Assembly (NCBI GenBank): GCA_016930695.1 | Contig: JAFGGD010000049.1 | Span: 1-64,000 of the forward strand | Direction: 5' to 3' | Source: Candidatus Eisenbacteria bacterium | GTDB lineage: Bacteria > Orphanbacterota > Orphanbacteria > Orphanbacterales > Orphanbacteraceae | Length of the DNA stretch: 64,000 nucleotides | Shown here: piece by piece, positions 23,213 to 30,616 of the stretch | How the letters are laid out: each line of letters starts with the position of its first letter | Numbering within the stretch: the stretch's first letter is position 1 | The notes under the pieces: model-generated | The model's input: the letters and a program-made list of their open reading frames with translations, nothing else | What the model was told of the DNA's origin: nothing | The model's database searches: none | Translations under genes and position numbers: made by a program

Positions 23213-23812
23213 GCTCAAGCCCTCCTTTAGATGGGCGACATCCCTGCCCCCATGAGGTTTCCTCTTGCGATAGGAAAGCGGTAAAACGCTTCTTCTCGAC
23301 TCGTTCTCCACTCGTAAATCCTCCTGATGAAACACGTAAAAACACACTCATTTTGTCATGCATTGCAAACACAGAAATGGGTACGATCCTCCGAGCCCTC
23401 ACTCTCTTGAGACCCGAAAGATATTTCCCCTTTCAGTCCAATTGCCTGTTCAGTCCTAAACCGTTACGCGCTATCGTCTTTCCCTCCGAAACACTGCCTC
23501 TGGAAAAATCGCGGACACTATTACACGCACTATAGGGGTTGTCAACGAAAAAAGTCTGCGTCTTTCGCACGAACCTTCCTTCGGCCGATTTGAGAAAAGT
23601 TTGAGAATTATTTTTCAAAATCGACGTTTCTCCGCGATTCAAAACAAACACCGAACCCCGTCGGACGGAACCGGGAGCCGGGCTCCCCGAGCGGGTTTCG
23701 AAGACTCACACGCGCCGCTCTCGCTCATGCGCCGTCCCTTTCGTCGTCCGGCTAAAAACGCGCTCAACCTATCAGCGGGGCTAAAACGTGTCAAGAAAAA
23801 TGGCGCAATCAC
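23213..23812. other. 600-base leader and promoter region of the giant gene
   Basis: Markedly lower GC than the surrounding genes. It holds a candidate promoter (23518-23545), a weaker TTGACA at 23789-23794 on the same strand, and an alternative GTG start with AGGAGG at 23311. A 12-mer, TTTTACGTGTTT (minus strand, 23330-23341), is shared with the leader of the gene at 46790-47443. No separate gene is seen. Confidence 0.5.
23518..23545 (-). promoter_or_regulatory. Candidate promoter of the giant gene
   Basis: On the minus strand: perfect TTGACA (23540-23545), 16-bp spacer, TAATAG (23518-23523). It lies in an AT-rich stretch about 300 bases before the ATG, so the transcript would have a long leader. 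Confidence 0.4.
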
Positions 23813-25126
23813 TTATTCCGTTTTTCGACCGCTCTCGAAACCCTCGATCGGACCCTCCGCGGCGGGCGCATCGGGACATCCGTCGTCGTCTCGATCGCCG
23901 TCGATGTCTTCCGGTTCGTCGGGGCAGTAGTCTTCCATGTCCGGTATGCCGTCCTGGTCGTTGTCCAGATCCGGCGCGCCGTCCTCGTCTTCGAAACCGT
24001 CGAAGTCCTCCGGATCATACGGCGCCTTGTCCCAATCGTCCGGCACGCCGTCTCGATCGTTGTCCGGATCGGGACATCCATCGTCGTCGCGATAGCCGTC
24101 GTAATCCTCCGGCGCGCGCGGGCAGCGGTCGTATGCGTCCTCGATGCCGTCATCGTCCGCATCCTCTCCGCCGGTAACGCCGAGCCAGTGAAGGGCCAGG
24201 CCGAACCGCCAATCCGGAAAGAGCGTGTCCGGATCCCAGACATCGCCCGCCTCGCGGTCCTCCCGCGCGAGCTCGATCTCCGTCGTCGCCGCGAGGAAAA
24301 GCCCGCGGCGGAGATGGAGCCGGACTCCCGGCGTGAGCAAGAGGGGCGCCTCGAACGGCCCCAGGCGCCGGGTCCACGGATGGCGGTCCGCGAACAACTC
24401 CATGAATACATCGACCGGGCCGCCCAAAAACTCAACCGCCCCGCGGAGGAGGAGCGCGTCGTTTGCGGTCGCCCCCTCCCCCTCGTCGAGGGCTGGATAG
24501 AAGAGGGGATAGAGGAGGGCTCCCTCCTCCTCGTTCCTGTTCCAGCGGTAGCCGGTCTGCAAATGGGTCCGGAATCCCTCCCCACGCCACGTGAGCGCCA
24601 GAATCACGCCGCCGTCGTTGGAATGGGTGGAGAAGGATTTGTCCGGGTTACCGGTTTCCAGGGTGGTAAAGCCCTCGATCGACGCGGAAAGGGCTTCCGC
24701 CGGGGTGGGAAGGGCGAAACGGACGCCGAGGCGGCTGTCCCCCACGTCCCCCGTCGATTCGGAGGGAGGCGTTTCCCGCCCCTCCGCGCTCTCCGGGGTG
24801 AAACGGGTGCCGTAGGCGTCGATCGCCAGGGAGAGGTCCCCCCGACCGCCCAGGAACCCGTAGGAGAAGAAAAGCCTGCCCGAGAGAGTCTCGCTCCGGT
24901 CGGAGACGGGGAAGCCGGCCACGGGGACGTGGCGGGTGTAGACGTCGCTCCGAACCATCAGGTAATAGCCGCCCCCCCAGAGAATCCCGGCGTCGCGGAC
25001 CTGATCGAGCTGGATGCCCGCGGGAAGCGCGCTCCGGGGTTCCTTCTCCACGGCGGCGGGAAAACCCGCCCGGGGGAGAAAGAGGAGCGCGAAGAGGGCG
25101 GCCAGAAAACAGGGGTTCCGCCTCAC
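23813..25126 (-). CDS. Secreted/outer-membrane barrel-like protein with C-terminal TSP3 repeats
   Basis: A 437-residue protein with a signal peptide (RRNPCFLAALFALLFLPRAG, cleavage about FPA|A). Residues 25-318 alternate polar and hydrophobic stretches as in transporter-like outer-membrane barrels. The C-terminal TSP3-like calcium region covers about 320-425 (DYDGYRDDDGCPDPDNDRDG, FDGFEDEDGAPDLDNDQDG, IDGDRDDDGCPD). Unlike the protein at 6532-8211 it has no OmpA domain and ends just after the repeats. The start is GTG 25126, overlapping the stop of the DUF1844 gene by GTGA, which indicates translational coupling. It lies immediately upstream of the giant gene on the same strand. Function unknown; calcium binding is inferred from the repeats. 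Confidence 0.82.
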   Translation of the reverse strand: MRRNPCFLAALFALLFLPRAGFPAAVEKEPRSALPAGIQLDQVRDAGILWGGGYYLMVRSDVYTRHVPVAGFPVSDRSETLSGRLFFSYGFLGGRGDLSLAIDAYGTRFTPESAEGRETPPSESTGDVGDSRLGVRFALPTPAEALSASIEGFTTLETGNPDKSFSTHSNDGGVILALTWRGEGFRTHLQTGYRWNRNEEEGALLYPLFYPALDEGEGATANDALLLRGAVEFLGGPVDVFMELFADRHPWTRRLGPFEAPLLLTPGVRLHLRRGLFLAATTEIELAREDREAGDVWDPDTLFPDWRFGLALHWLGVTGGEDADDDGIEDAYDRCPRAPEDYDGYRDDDGCPDPDNDRDGVPDDWDKAPYDPEDFDGFEDEDGAPDLDNDQDGIPDMEDYCPDEPEDIDGDRDDDGCPDAPAAEGPIEGFESGRKTE

Positions 25127-25512
25127 CGTTCGCCTTCCCCGGGCTCTTCCCCACTCTCCTCCGGCTCCCGGGCGGGATCGGAATCCGCTCCGGAAGTCCG
25201 ACCGGCGCCCTCTCCGGCCTTCTCCGCGGCGTCCACGAATTTCAGACGGAGCGCCGCGAGGAGATCGTCCAGATACCGCTTCTCCGGATCCGAGAGGTTT
25301 CCGCGTGTCTTGACCTCAAGGGTGGCCAGGAAATCGATATAGTGCCTTGCTTTCTCCAGGCTCTCCCGGGTCTTCTCCGGTTCGGGAGCGCTCCCGCCCT
25401 CCCCTTCCGGCGCTTCCGCCTCCCCCATGAAAAGGGTCGCCGCGTGTCTGAGGGAATCGATCAGGGCTAAAAAACGGAACGTGTGGATGTCGGGGGACTT
25501 TTCGTCCGCCAT
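25123..25512 (-). CDS. DUF1844 family protein
   Basis: Small 129-residue cytoplasmic protein. The core FRFLALIDSLRHAATLFMGE, a central acidic linker and ARHYIDFLATLEVKTRGNLS with LRLKFVDA match the DUF1844 family as I know it, whose role is undefined. The acidic tail (after about residue 100) is low-complexity. The ATG at 25512 is preceded by GGAGG about 10 bases upstream. It has its own candidate promoter with a leader of about 30 bases and is translationally coupled to the barrel gene that follows. Confidence 0.8.
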   Translation of the reverse strand: MADEKSPDIHTFRFLALIDSLRHAATLFMGEAEAPEGEGGSAPEPEKTRESLEKARHYIDFLATLEVKTRGNLSDPEKRYLDDLLAALRLKFVDAAEKAGEGAGRTSGADSDPAREPEESGEEPGEGER

Positions 25513-25549
25513 CGCCTGTTTACCTCCGCGAGGGGCTACGGGAAGCGGC

Positions 25550-25578
25550 AGATTAGCACCGGCACAGGGCCCTGTCAA
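25550..25578 (-). promoter_or_regulatory. Candidate promoter of DUF1844-barrel operon
   Basis: On the minus strand: TTGACA (25573-25578), 17-bp spacer, TAATCT (25550-25555). A start point near 25543 would give a leader of about 30 bases before the ATG at 25512. Confidence 0.6.
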
Positions 25579-25668
25579 GACGGGGAGAGATCGCTCTGAT
25601 TTTGGTTCCTTATGATATATGGAAGGAATTGTTTTATGGTTTGCCCTGCGGGAGAGGGAGGAAACGCG

Positions 25669-25704
25669 AAAAAACGGGAGGCGGCGGCCGGAGGGGCCGC
25701 CGCC
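25669..25704 (-). terminator. Rho-independent terminator of beta-helix gene
   Basis: On the minus strand: a 10-bp stem GGCGGCGGCC/GGCCGCCGCC (arms 25695-25704 and 25680-25689), a four-base loop, then CTCCCG and six T. It lies about 30 bases after the stop codon at 25733. Confidence 0.8.
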
Positions 25705-25732
25705 GCGGGAATAAAAGATCTATGGATACGGC

Positions 25733-26746
25733 TTACCGATACATCTTCTTGATATCGCCCCAGGAGGTGTTCTCGGTGGGCGTGAACTCGCAGCCGATGG
25801 TGAGCGCCCCGATCAGGCCGCACCCCTCGGGATTCAGCGCCGGGCTGGAGCCGCTCAGGCGGAGATCGCAGTTCTCCGCGTCGCAGAAAAGAGGGTCGAC
25901 CTCGAACTCGATCGGACCGGGATCGCCGAAGCAGCACTCCCCCTCGGTCTCGTCGTTCGCCCACCCCAGGTTGCACACACCGTTAATCAGAGAGCCGTTG
26001 ACCCAGAAACCGCCGCCGCCGGTGTTCCACGCGATGATGTTGTGGCTCACCGTGGCGATGGAGCTGTAGATCGAGAGACCGCACCCGAAATCGTGATCCT
26101 CTTCCAGATGATTCATGGCGATGGTGTTGTGCTCGACCACGGCGTTCATGCTGTTCTGGATATGGACGCCCCCACCCTTCACCTCCGCCGAGTTGCTGCA
26201 GATCACGCTCCAGCGCAGTTCCGCGTTGCTTCCCGCAACGTAGACGGCCGCGCCCTCCACCGCCCAGTTGTCCTGAAGGGTGCAGAACTCGATCGTCGGC
26301 TCGCCGCCGCCGTCCATGTAGATTCCGCCGCCGCGGAAGTCCGCGACATTGTCCCGGATGAAGCAGTTGGTGATCGTCGGCGAGGCGCCGGCGCTGATCA
26401 TGATCCCCCCGCCCTTCTGGTTCTTCCCGTTCCGGATCGTGAACCCCTCGATACGGGTGTTCTGGTTCACTCCGTACGGGAAAAAGACGGTCGAGGCCTG
26501 CGCGCCTCCGTCCAGAATGGTGAAGTCGGGGCCCGCCCCGATCACCTCGACGCCGCTCTTGATGGAAAGATTCTCGGCGTAGGTGCCCGAGGCGACCACG
26601 ACCACGTCTCCGCTCGAAGCGGCGTTCACGGCGGCCTGGATCGTGTTGAAGGTGGTCGGTACCTGATGGGTCACCGCCAGAGCGGCCGTCGCCGGCAGCA
26701 GAAGGAAAAGCACCCCCCAAACGCTCATCTCGGTGCGGAATCGCAT
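25733..26746 (-). CDS. Secreted right-handed beta-helix protein with C-terminal SWG tag
   Basis: A 337-residue secreted protein. The signal peptide is MSVWGVLFLLLPATAALA. NosD/pectate-lyase-like parallel beta-helix repeats follow: FNTIQAAVNAASSGDVVVVA, then coils such as PTITNCFIRDN, GGGIYMDGGGEPTIEFC and NAVVEHNTIAMNH. A cysteine-containing cap leads into the C-terminus ENTSWGDIKKMYR, a tag shared with the proteins at 46790 and 47648. Such helices often bind or cleave polysaccharide, but no catalytic set is evident. ATG 26746 was chosen because GGAGG lies 7 bases before it; an ATG two codons upstream is too close. The gene is alone, with a near-perfect sigma-54 promoter upstream and a strong terminator. 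It is divergent from the CXXCH lipoprotein gene. Confidence 0.88.
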   Translation of the reverse strand: MRFRTEMSVWGVLFLLLPATAALAVTHQVPTTFNTIQAAVNAASSGDVVVVASGTYAENLSIKSGVEVIGAGPDFTILDGGAQASTVFFPYGVNQNTRIEGFTIRNGKNQKGGGIMISAGASPTITNCFIRDNVADFRGGGIYMDGGGEPTIEFCTLQDNWAVEGAAVYVAGSNAELRWSVICSNSAEVKGGGVHIQNSMNAVVEHNTIAMNHLEEDHDFGCGLSIYSSIATVSHNIIAWNTGGGGFWVNGSLINGVCNLGWANDETEGECCFGDPGPIEFEVDPLFCDAENCDLRLSGSSPALNPEGCGLIGALTIGCEFTPTENTSWGDIKKMYR

Positions 26747-26916
26747 GGTCATACCTCCAGTCGATCGCGAAACGCCCGCGGCGGGACGCGACGCTGCGTT
26801 GGAACGGGCCATCTCGTAAGAGGCGACCATCGGACCCGCCGACTGCGTGGGAGATCGCTTTTTGCTTCGTTCTTCGAGATTTTGGCCCGCGCAAGTACTC
26901 AATCGACCCTAAGGGG

Positions 26917-26932
26917 AGCAAGTGATGTGCCA
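26917..26932 (-). promoter_or_regulatory. Sigma-54 (-24/-12) promoter of beta-helix gene
   Basis: The minus strand reads TGGCACATCACTTGCT: GG (at 26931-26930), exactly 10 bases, then GC (26919-26918). It fits the consensus TGGCAC-N5-TTGC in full. The start point would be about 26906, giving a leader of about 160 bases before ATG 26746. Sigma-54 promoters need an enhancer-binding activator; a candidate site lies 155 bases upstream. Confidence 0.65.
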
Positions 26933-27086
26933 TCCGGTGCGTTTCAGGGCGGCAGTGGGGTTGATCCTCTTATGTAAAGACCATACCAACAGATAGACGA
27001 ATGGCAAGACCCCACCTCCTCTCGATTTGCCCGACTCTTCGCGCTCATGCGCTGCAGGATGCCCGCTATGTGATTCCAACCTGCAA

Positions 27087-27103
27087 TGTGTCGATCCGAC
27101 ACA
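27087..27103. promoter_or_regulatory. Candidate enhancer dyad between two sigma-54 promoters
   Basis: TGTGTCG-ATC-CGACACA, a perfect 7-bp inverted repeat with a three-base centre. It sits about 95 bases from the plus-strand promoter and 155 bases from the minus-strand one, a usual position for an upstream activator sequence. It is one base wider than the NifA site (TGT-N10-ACA), so another activator is expected. Confidence 0.5.
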
Positions 27104-27148
27104 CAGCGAAACGCGAGTTTGCCGGGGCCGGACGTACAAACCATTGTG

Positions 27149-27161
27149 AATCAATGCGTTG
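27149..27161 (+). promoter_or_regulatory. IHF-consensus site
   Basis: AATCAATGCGTTG matches the full IHF consensus WATCAR-N4-TTR. It lies between the dyad (27087-27103) and the plus-strand sigma-54 promoter (27198-27213), where DNA bending helps a bound activator touch the polymerase. Confidence 0.55.
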
Positions 27162-27197
27162 CTTGAGAGACGGGACATAGAAACGAGGGCAGGGCGG

Positions 27198-27213
27198 TGG
27201 CACGGCTCTTGTT
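27198..27213 (+). promoter_or_regulatory. Sigma-54 (-24/-12) promoter of CXXCH lipoprotein gene
   Basis: TGGCACGGCTCTTGTT: the -24 part is perfect, the spacing is GG-N10, and the -12 part is GT instead of GC. It ends about 63 bases before the ATG at 27277. It is weaker than the opposite-strand promoter, but the upstream IHF site and dyad support it. Confidence 0.5.
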
Positions 27214-27276
27214 ATCACTTATTCACGGAGGAGTGAGAGCAAGGGATCGCCCCCGCGATCCGGAGAGGAAAGAGCC

Positions 27277-27480
27277 ATGCGGAAGAGAAGACGTTGCGCC
27301 GCCGCGTTTCTCGTCGCACTCCTCGCGGGAATCGCCTGCAGCGTGCATATCCTGGAGCCGGACCACCACTGCCGCTCCCCCTACAGTTATCATAGCGCGC
27401 GAGGATACGACCGCTGCGCCGACTGCCACGGAGTGGTGATGATCCGTGTCTACGACACGGGCTGTTGGGATTGCCACTAA
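27277..27480 (+). CDS. Small secreted protein (possible lipoprotein) with two CXXCH motifs
   Basis: A 67-residue product preceded by AGAGGAAAG. Basic residues and a hydrophobic stretch (2-20) end at AGIAC, so C21 may be a lipidation site, although the lipobox is weak (G at -3). The mature part has CXXCH at residues 47-51 (CADCH) and 63-67 (CWDCH), the second forming the very C-terminus. CXXCH is the covalent heme c attachment motif; two in 21 residues would make a minimal diheme protein. Zinc or redox roles remain possible. It is expressed divergently from the beta-helix gene, from a sigma-54-type promoter. I do not recognise a family. Confidence 0.7.
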   Translation: MRKRRRCAAAFLVALLAGIACSVHILEPDHHCRSPYSYHSARGYDRCADCHGVVMIRVYDTGCWDCH

Positions 27481-27525
27481 AGGAGCGGGGCCTCGGAAAA
27501 GCGTCGCGGCGAATCGCCGACATCC

Positions 27526-27550
27526 CCGGGGCGGACCCGATCCGCCCCGG
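27526..27550 (+). terminator. GC hairpin after CXXCH gene
   Basis: Perfect 10-bp arms CCGGGGCGGA (27526-27535) and TCCGCCCCGG (27541-27550) with a five-base loop, 45 bases past the stop codon. No T-run follows, so termination is only likely. A closely similar hairpin lies at 48572-48598. Confidence 0.45.
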
Positions 27551-27647
27551 CCGCGGCGCTTTGCTCGACGCCGTGGGGGAGAGCCTCCGAGAAGACGGAT
27601 CGAGGGGGAGGCCGTATTGTTAATACCTATATCTTGTTTTCGCACAC

Positions 27648-27675
27648 AAAAAAGCCGCGCCCTTCCGGCGCGGCT
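27648..27675 (-). terminator. Rho-independent terminator of tRNA-Asp
   Basis: The minus strand reads AGCCGCGCC-GGAAG-GGCGCGGCT followed by six T in all (arms 27667-27675 and 27653-27661), 16 bases past the tRNA 3' end. Confidence 0.88.
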
Positions 27676-27691
27676 CTCTGCTTTCGGGTGG

Positions 27692-27766
27692 CGGGGCCGA
27701 CGGGGCTCGAACCCGCGACTTCCGGCTTGACAGGCCGGTGTGCTAACCAATCTGCACCACGACCCC
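27692..27766 (-). tRNA. tRNA-Asp (anticodon GTC)
   Basis: 75-base cloverleaf read on the minus strand. The acceptor stem is GGGGTCG/CGGCCCC (one T-G pair). The anticodon arm is CCGGC-CTGTCAA-GCCGG with anticodon GTC. The T arm contains GGTTCGAGCCC. The discriminator is G, and CCA follows in the genome (27691-27689). It has its own promoter and terminator. Confidence 0.96.
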
Positions 27767-27787
27767 ACCGTCGAGCGAAACATCAGA

Positions 27788-27816
27788 AATGTAGCAGAAC
27801 CCTCCGATTGTGTCAA
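27788..27816 (-). promoter_or_regulatory. Promoter of tRNA-Asp overlapping the nagZ stop codon
   Basis: On the minus strand: TTGACA (27811-27816), 17-bp spacer, TACATT (27788-27793), with a start point about 15 bases before the mature tRNA. The TGA stop of nagZ (27815-27813) forms part of the -35 hexamer. Confidence 0.65.
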
Positions 27817-29300
27817 CGAATTGCGAGCGGGGAAGTCCCGGCGGGGCGCGATTTTCCGGACAGGACGCGGAGAAGGGCGACCAGCGCCTCCGGCTCGAAA
27901 CCGAAGGTGAGGAGCGCCTCCCCCGGCCACGCGCGGAGGAGCGGCTCCGGGTCGAGAAGGGCCACCGGAAGGAGGCGCCCCGGAAGGGGAGCCAGCCCGC
28001 GGAGAAGACGGAGCTGCCCCGCCGGGGGCTCCCCCCTTCCCAGGATGCCCACCGCCGACGCGGGGACCCGCCCCGCCTCCCGGAGAAGAACACGGACTTC
28101 TCCCGGTGACGGATCGAAGGGATAACGGACGACACGGACCGCCCCGGCGCCCCGGACGGCCTCCCCCGGATCGACCGGCAGACCGATCCGCCCCTCGAGG
28201 CGTTTCGGCAGGAAGAGAATGCCCCCCTCCGCGGGGAAGGGGCGGAAGGGACCGCGCCCGCGCGCCCGGACGATCCCGCGCGCCTCCGGAAAGGGGGGGC
28301 GCCGCCGGGGAGGGGAGGAGGCGGCGGGGAGGCCATCCCGCAAACGCTCGATCCTCTCCCCCCTCTCCCCCGCCTCCTCCGGATCGATCCGGCCCTCCCG
28401 CATCGCACGGGCGAGAAGACCGGCCACCCTCTCCCCCTGGGCGAGGGAGCGGCCTGCGCAAAAGAGGTCGATCCCGGCGCGGAACGCGGGAACCACCCCC
28501 TCCATCCCGGGGAAACCGGCCATCTCCAACGCATCGCTCATCACGATTCCCCGGAAGCCGAGTTGCCGCCGGAGGAGCCCCCCGATCACCTCTTCCGAAA
28601 GAGTGGCGGGGCGCCGCCCCGTCCCGAGGCCGGGGTAGGCGACGTGGGCGATCATCACCGCGGGGAGGCCGGCCCGTATCGCGGCGTGGAAGGGAACCAG
28701 ATCCCGGCGGCGGATGAGATCCCCAGTCCGCCGGTCCGCCGGTAGGCCGGTATGAGAGTCGGCGCGCACTCCCCCGTGGCCGGGAAAGTGCTTCCCCACG
28801 GGGAGAACGCCCCCGAGGAGCGCGCCGCGCACCGCGGCCGCCCCCATCCGCGCGACGAGCCCCGGCCGTCCGCCGTACGCCCGCGTCCCGATCACCGCTC
28901 CCCCGCCGGGACCGACCACGTCCAGTACCGGCGCGAGCGCCATCCCCACGCCGATCTCACGGAGGCGGGCCGCGCTTTCCCTCGCCCACGCCTCGGCCGC
29001 CCCCTCGTCCCCCGCCGCGCCGAGCCGCATCGGCGCCGGTGGAACACCGGCGACGGCGCGCGCCTCCGAGACCAGCCCCCCCTCCTGGTCGGTCGCGATC
29101 AGAGGCGGCCGGGGGAGGAGCCGCGCCGCCCGCGCCGTCAAACGCCCCACTTCCTCCTGATCGCGCATATTTCGTCGAAAGAGGATCAGGTGGCCGACTC
29201 CGCCCCGCCGGAGGATCGCCTCCTCCTTGACAAGGAGAGACCGCCCCGCGGGGGCGGCCATCACCAAACGACCGGCGAGTCCCAGAAAGCGGTCGGTCAT
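27813..29300 (-). CDS. nagZ: Beta-N-acetylhexosaminidase, GH3 (NagZ)
   Basis: Removes GlcNAc from GlcNAc-1,6-anhydro-MurNAc during wall recycling. The 495-residue protein has the GH3 barrel with DQEGGLVSE (71-79), KHFPGHGG (170-177), the NagZ Asp/His loop D181 and H183, and the nucleophile Asp256 in GIVMSDALEM. About 120-150 residues beyond the barrel form a second domain, longer than E. coli NagZ and closer to two-domain GH3 enzymes. There is no signal peptide, so it is probably cytoplasmic. ATG 29300 overlaps the stop of the SpoIID-like gene (ATGA). It is the last gene of the SSS-anmK-spoIID-nagZ operon. Confidence 0.92.
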   Translation of the reverse strand: MTDRFLGLAGRLVMAAPAGRSLLVKEEAILRRGGVGHLILFRRNMRDQEEVGRLTARAARLLPRPPLIATDQEGGLVSEARAVAGVPPAPMRLGAAGDEGAAEAWARESAARLREIGVGMALAPVLDVVGPGGGAVIGTRAYGGRPGLVARMGAAAVRGALLGGVLPVGKHFPGHGGVRADSHTGLPADRRTGDLIRRRDLVPFHAAIRAGLPAVMIAHVAYPGLGTGRRPATLSEEVIGGLLRRQLGFRGIVMSDALEMAGFPGMEGVVPAFRAGIDLFCAGRSLAQGERVAGLLARAMREGRIDPEEAGERGERIERLRDGLPAASSPPRRRPPFPEARGIVRARGRGPFRPFPAEGGILFLPKRLEGRIGLPVDPGEAVRGAGAVRVVRYPFDPSPGEVRVLLREAGRVPASAVGILGRGEPPAGQLRLLRGLAPLPGRLLPVALLDPEPLLRAWPGEALLTFGFEPEALVALLRVLSGKSRPAGTSPLAIR

Positions 29301-30616
29301 CGCGGTCCCCGCGAGAGGAGGGAGCGGGTCGCCCGGCGAAGGTCGATCCCCGGATAGTAATGCGTCAGGATCCGGTCGTAGGAGTAGCCCTTCTCCGCCA
29401 TCCCCATCGCTCCCCACTGGCACATGCCGATCCCGTGGCCGAAGCCGCGCCCCTCGGCTCGGATCTCCGTCACGAGGCCCCCTTCCCGCTTCACTTCCAG
29501 ATCAAACCAGGTGCTCCGGAGAATGCCCCCTCCTTGCGGGCGTCCGAGCACCCACCGGACCCTGTCGCCGCCGACCCGCACATCCTCTCCCTCGGCGCGG
29601 AAGAGAACCGAGAGCACACGCCCCGATCGCCCCTTCTTTTCCACACGGACGTCCCGGAGCCGCCCGAGCCTCCCGGCGTCGAGCTTCTTCTCCGCGGCGA
29701 GACGGCGGATGATTCCGGCGACCGCCTCGGAGCCGGACCAATGCTCGACCCAACGGAAGTGCGGCGACTCGCGGCAGAACGAACGGGAGGGATCGATCCC
29801 ACCGCCGGGGCCGTCTCCGGCGCCCCGCAGGTAGGGCGCCCCCTCCCTGTCGAACCAGACCTCTTCCAACGGCGCCGTGCGGCCGCCGCAGGTGGAGGAG
29901 TAGTAGGCGCGGATCAGCTTGCCGCGGAACACGGCGACCACCCCCGCCGTTTCGCGGATCGCGCGATCCACCACGGGGTCGGTCCTCTCCAGTCCGCGAT
30001 ACACCTGGTCCCCCTCGTCGGCGACCAGGTCCCAGGGCTCCCCCTCCCTTCCCAACCGCGAGAGCGCGTAGGTGCGCGCCGCCACCGCCTGCGCCTTGAG
30101 CGCCTCGATCTTCTCCTCCGGAAGCCAACCGATCTCCCAGGGGACGACTCCGCGCAGGTAGTCCTCCATGCCGATTCCGTTCACCGCCGAGATCCCGGTC
30201 GGCGAAGGGACCGCCACGAGAGTGCCGCCGTACGGCTTCCCCGCGAGGAGGAAAGGCTCCCCCCCATGGGGGATGAAGGTGGCCGCCCCCTCGATCCACA
30301 TCCCCCCCGCCTCTTCCATGAGCACGATGCCGCCCGACGCGCCCGGCTCGAAGCGGAGGGTCTCGCCCGGATCGACCGGACGCTCGCCGCCGGACCAGCG
30401 GAGCGTCCCTCCCCGCGCCGAGCCGAACTCGAGAGAGGGAACGTCCACGAGAAGCGCCACCCGCAGGGGAGGCACCGGCAGCCCCGGCGCCCGCCCCCGC
30501 CCCCTCTCCGCCGGAACCGCTCCGGGTTGAACCGGTGGGCGGGGGGCGCAGGAGAGCAGAAGGAGAATCGCCGGAAGAGCGGCGGCGCGGAGCGCGCGGC
30601 GGGGCAAAAACTTCAT
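29297..30616 (-). CDS. SpoIID/LytB-domain lipoprotein, probable lytic transglycosylase
   Basis: A 439-residue lipoprotein: signal MKFLPRRALRAAALPAILLL with lipobox LLSC, then a proline-rich linker. The SpoIID domain carries the conserved MEDYLRGVVPWEIGWLPEEK (catalytic Glu in EDYLRGV), ALKAQAVAARTYA, YYSSTCGGRT and GFGHGIGMCQWGAMGMAEKG. SpoIID of Bacillus cleaves glycan strands leaving 1,6-anhydro-MurNAc ends; here the protein would sit in the outer or inner membrane facing the wall. ATG 30616 overlaps the anmK stop (ATGA); an in-frame TTG seven codons upstream is less likely. Its product is the substrate type of the neighbours nagZ and anmK, which supports the reading. Confidence 0.9.
   Translation of the reverse strand: MKFLPRRALRAAALPAILLLLSCAPRPPVQPGAVPAERGRGRAPGLPVPPLRVALLVDVPSLEFGSARGGTLRWSGGERPVDPGETLRFEPGASGGIVLMEEAGGMWIEGAATFIPHGGEPFLLAGKPYGGTLVAVPSPTGISAVNGIGMEDYLRGVVPWEIGWLPEEKIEALKAQAVAARTYALSRLGREGEPWDLVADEGDQVYRGLERTDPVVDRAIRETAGVVAVFRGKLIRAYYSSTCGGRTAPLEEVWFDREGAPYLRGAGDGPGGGIDPSRSFCRESPHFRWVEHWSGSEAVAGIIRRLAAEKKLDAGRLGRLRDVRVEKKGRSGRVLSVLFRAEGEDVRVGGDRVRWVLGRPQGGGILRSTWFDLEVKREGGLVTEIRAEGRGFGHGIGMCQWGAMGMAEKGYSYDRILTHYYPGIDLRRATRSLLSRGPR

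Larger units (their letters stand above)
26747..27276. other. Divergent control region of beta-helix and CXXCH lipoprotein genes
   Basis: No gene seen in these 530 bases. The region carries sigma-54-type promoters pointing outward on both strands (26917-26932 and 27198-27213), a perfect dyad between them (27087-27103) and an IHF-consensus site (27149-27161). Each is listed separately. The layout matches the classical enhancer, bend site and -24/-12 promoter arrangement. Confidence 0.6.

Noticed and set aside
27087-27103. NifA binding site reading of the dyad
   Set aside because: The spacing is TGT-N11-ACA rather than TGT-N10-ACA, and no nitrogen-fixation gene is near; kept only as a generic activator dyad.
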